Positions 62,259 through 64,000 of a stretch of 64,000 bases of DNA are shown here, in pieces; within the stretch, counting starts at the first letter, position 1, and every line of letters begins with the position of its first letter. Both the position numbers and the translations under genes were made by a program. The DNA lies in assembly GCF_918698005.1 (NCBI RefSeq), contig NZ_CAKKLJ010000007.1:144714-208713 (forward strand), in the 5' to 3' direction. Source of the stretch: Microbacterium sp. Bi121 (GTDB lineage: Bacteria > Actinomycetota > Actinomycetes > Actinomycetales > Microbacteriaceae). Below the pieces are notes generated by a model, which saw nothing but the letters and a program-made list of their open reading frames with translations, was not told where the DNA came from and did not search any database.

Positions 62259-63634
62259 CCATGACCACCACCGCCCTCAGCCGCAGCGCGGTTCTCGGCG
62301 ACACCGCAACCGTCGAGCCCCGGATCGTCCACATCGGCCTCGGCGCCTTCCACCGCGCCCACCAGGCCTGGTACACCGCGCGGGCCGAGGATGCCGCGGA
62401 CTGGGGCATCGCCGCGTTCACGGGTCGCAGCCCGCAGGCCGCCGAGGAGCTCGCCTCGCAGGACGGCCTGTACACGCTCATCGAGCGTGCAGCGGACGGC
62501 GACAGCGCGGAGATCATGACGGTGCTCGTCGAGGCGGATGCCGGCTCCGACGTCGCACGCCTGAAGGAGCTGCTCGCAGCCCCCCAGACCGCCATCGTCA
62601 CGCTGACCGTGACCGAGACGGCGTACCGCCTCGGTCAGGACGGCGCCCCGGACCTCACCGACCCCGTGGTCGCCGCCGACATCGAGGCGCTCCGCGCCGG
62701 CCGCGATCCGGAGTCCGTCCTCGGGCGCCTGATCGCCGGCCTCGCCGCGCGTCGTTCATCAGGGTCCGGCGGCCTCGCCGTCGTGCCGTGCGACAACATC
62801 CCCGACAACGGGCCGTTCGTCGGCACCGGCGTGCTCGGGCTCGCCGAAGCCGTCGATCCGTCGCTTGCCGAGTGGATCGAAGCCGAAGTGTCGTTCGTGT
62901 CGACCTCGGTCGACCGCATCACCCCGCGGACGACCGACGCCGACCGCGCCACCGCCGAGGACCTCACCGGCTGGCAGGACGTCTCACCCGTCGTCACCGA
63001 GCCGTTCTCGGACTGGGTGCTCAGCGGCGCCTTCCCGAACGGACGCCCCAAGTGGGAGACTGCGGGGGCGCGCTTCGTCGACGACATCGAGCCGTACGAG
63101 CGGCGGAAGCTCTGGCTGCTGAACGGCGCACACACGCTGCTCGCCTGCGCCGGACTTCTGCGCGGGCACCAGACTGTGGCCGACGCGATGGCCGATCCGG
63201 AGTGCCGTGCCTGGGTCGAAGAACTCTGGGACGAGGACGTGCGTCACCTGCCCGAGTCGCTCGAGTTGCCCGAGTACCGTCGCAAGCTGTCTGAGCGCTT
63301 CGACAACGGGCGCATCGCCCACCACCTCGCGCAGATCGCCATGGAGAGCGCGACCAAGCTCGGCGTCCGCATCGCACCGGTGGTGCTCGCGGAGCGGGCC
63401 GCCGGTCGGGACGGCGCAGCATCCATGCGCGCGCTCGTCGCGTGGATCCGGCTGCAGCAGACCGGCGCCGGCATCGGCGTTGGAATCGAAGATGCCAAGC
63501 AGAAGGCCATCGATGAGGCGCTCCGCGCGACCGACCCGGTTCGCGCGCTGCTCGCCGTCGTCGACCCCGCACTCGCCGCTGACGACGACATCGTCGACGC
63601 TGTGACCGCACAGCTCAAGAAGGAGACCGCATGA
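62255..63634 (+). CDS. Mannitol dehydrogenase family protein, probable D-fructuronate (mannonate) oxidoreductase
   Basis: NAD-dependent enzyme that reduces fructuronate to D-mannonate, the substrate of the ManD enzyme at 45-46.5 kb. The 459-aa polyol-dehydrogenase-type protein has the N-terminal VHIGLGAFHRAHQAWYTA, the central VVPCDNIPDNGPF near residue 185, SFVSTSVDRITPRT near residue 210, and the catalytic Lys-Asn-His block KLWLLNGAHTLLACAG near residue 290. GTG 62255 overlaps the uxaC stop; ATG 62261 is also possible. Relatives use mannitol, arabinitol, tagaturonate or fructuronate. Position after uronate isomerase makes fructuronate most likely (UxuB role). Confidence 0.88.
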   Translation: MTMTTTALSRSAVLGDTATVEPRIVHIGLGAFHRAHQAWYTARAEDAADWGIAAFTGRSPQAAEELASQDGLYTLIERAADGDSAEIMTVLVEADAGSDVARLKELLAAPQTAIVTLTVTETAYRLGQDGAPDLTDPVVAADIEALRAGRDPESVLGRLIAGLAARRSSGSGGLAVVPCDNIPDNGPFVGTGVLGLAEAVDPSLAEWIEAEVSFVSTSVDRITPRTTDADRATAEDLTGWQDVSPVVTEPFSDWVLSGAFPNGRPKWETAGARFVDDIEPYERRKLWLLNGAHTLLACAGLLRGHQTVADAMADPECRAWVEELWDEDVRHLPESLELPEYRRKLSERFDNGRIAHHLAQIAMESATKLGVRIAPVVLAERAAGRDGAASMRALVAWIRLQQTGAGIGVGIEDAKQKAIDEALRATDPVRALLAVVDPALAADDDIVDAVTAQLKKETA

Positions 63635-64000
63635 CCACCGCCACAGCGAATATCGGAGTTGTTGGACTCGCCGTCATGGGTTCGAATCTGGCGCGTAATC
63701 TCGCCAGCCGTGAGGGGAACACGGTGGCGGTGTTCAATCGGAGTTTCGAGAAGACGCAGGCGGTCCTCGATGCGCACCCCGAGGCCGGGTTCGTTCCGGC
63801 GTCCACGTACCAGGAGTTCGCGGACAGTCTGGTGAAGCCGCGGACGGCGATCATCATGGTCAAGGCCGGTGGTCCGACGGATGCGGTGATCGATGCGCTG
63901 GTGGAGGTGTTCGAGCCGGGCGACATCATCGTCGATGGGGGCAACGCGTACTTCCCCGACACGATCCGCCGGGAGAAGCAGGTCCGCGAGACGGGGATCA
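63631..64000 (+). CDS. gnd: 6-phosphogluconate dehydrogenase, NADP-dependent (C-terminus cut by window edge)
   Basis: Oxidative decarboxylation of 6-phosphogluconate to ribulose-5-phosphate. About 123 residues of a roughly 470-480-aa protein are present. The Rossmann motif NIGVVGLAVMGSNLARNLA, the NADP-specifying VFNRSFEKTQ, and the IIMVKAGGPTDAVID and IIVDGGNAYFPDT blocks are diagnostic. ATG 63631 overlaps the reductase stop (ATGA) and has AAGGAG upstream. Codon use differs from the gene before it: many GCG, GTG, GAT and AAT codons. It works with the gluconokinase at 44.8 kb. Confidence 0.93.
   Translation, partial: MTTATANIGVVGLAVMGSNLARNLASREGNTVAVFNRSFEKTQAVLDAHPEAGFVPASTYQEFADSLVKPRTAIIMVKAGGPTDAVIDALVEVFEPGDIIVDGGNAYFPDTIRREKQVRETGI

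Overview
The window looks like chromosomal DNA of a high-GC actinobacterium, most likely Microbacterium or a close relative in Microbacteriaceae. This rests on the GC-rich codon use, the very common 'ggatgcc/gcatcc' words, the actinobacterial cydABDC layout, the RadA-ClpC neighbourhood and the many genes that start directly at a -10 box without a Shine-Dalgarno site. The genus is inferred, not proven. I see no rRNA, insertion sequence, prophage or CRISPR array. No gene-free stretch exceeds 300 bases.

Layout. 1-5.3 kb: the 3'-truncated lipoprotein of a peptide-type importer, a flavin-dependent monooxygenase, a secreted M23 peptidase with FG-GAP repeats and a small membrane protein. 5.4-8.5 kb: small hypotheticals, tRNA-Ser(CGA), a MetE-like protein, a putative Fe(II) oxygenase-like protein and a lipoprotein. 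8.5-15 kb: cytochrome bd oxidase operon (regulator-cydA-cydB-cydD-cydC, minus strand). 15-21 kb: radA, an SseB-like gene, a membrane-anchored protein, an ArgA-like acetyltransferase and clpC. 21.2-23.1 kb: a DUF2975/DUF2975/XRE-regulator operon. 23.2-29.5 kb: lipoprotein, Na+/H+ antiporter, luciferase-like oxidoreductase, pheA and pgm. 29.5-32.3 kb: an NMT1/SsuABC-type importer. 32.4-37.9 kb: a five-gene catabolic operon (Gfo/Idh dehydrogenase, DUF993 aldolase-like protein, TIM-barrel isomerase, LacI regulator, glycerate kinase). 38-42.7 kb: LacI regulator divergent from the Leloir genes galT-galK, then galE. 42.7-44.7 kb: acetyltransferase and carboxylesterase. 44.8-64 kb: a large uronate/glycoside island.

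The island (44.8-64 kb) is the most interesting part. It holds D-mannonate dehydratase, uronate isomerase, a fructuronate-reductase-type dehydrogenase, gluconokinase, 6-phosphogluconate dehydrogenase, a GPH-type sugar symporter, a peptide-type ABC importer, a GH3 glycosidase, two Gfo/Idh oxidoreductases, two TIM-barrel isomerase-like proteins and one LacI regulator. Six near-identical 16-bp LacI-type operators (consensus TGGCAACCGATTGCCA) sit in pairs in front of the three promoter regions of this island. The island therefore reads as one regulon that imports and degrades a uronic-acid-containing glycoside, probably in part by an oxidative (keto-sugar) route. A second, separate LacI circuit, with GGGTAAGCGCTTTCCC-like operators, appears to join the DUF993 operon to the NMT1-type transporter.

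Other structure: a dispersed 56-bp palindrome in two copies with a third relative, a second dispersed word at two convergent gene ends, an in-frame 84-bp palindromic insertion inside cydD, tandem repeats in galT and in the cyd regulator, and several strong hairpin terminators.
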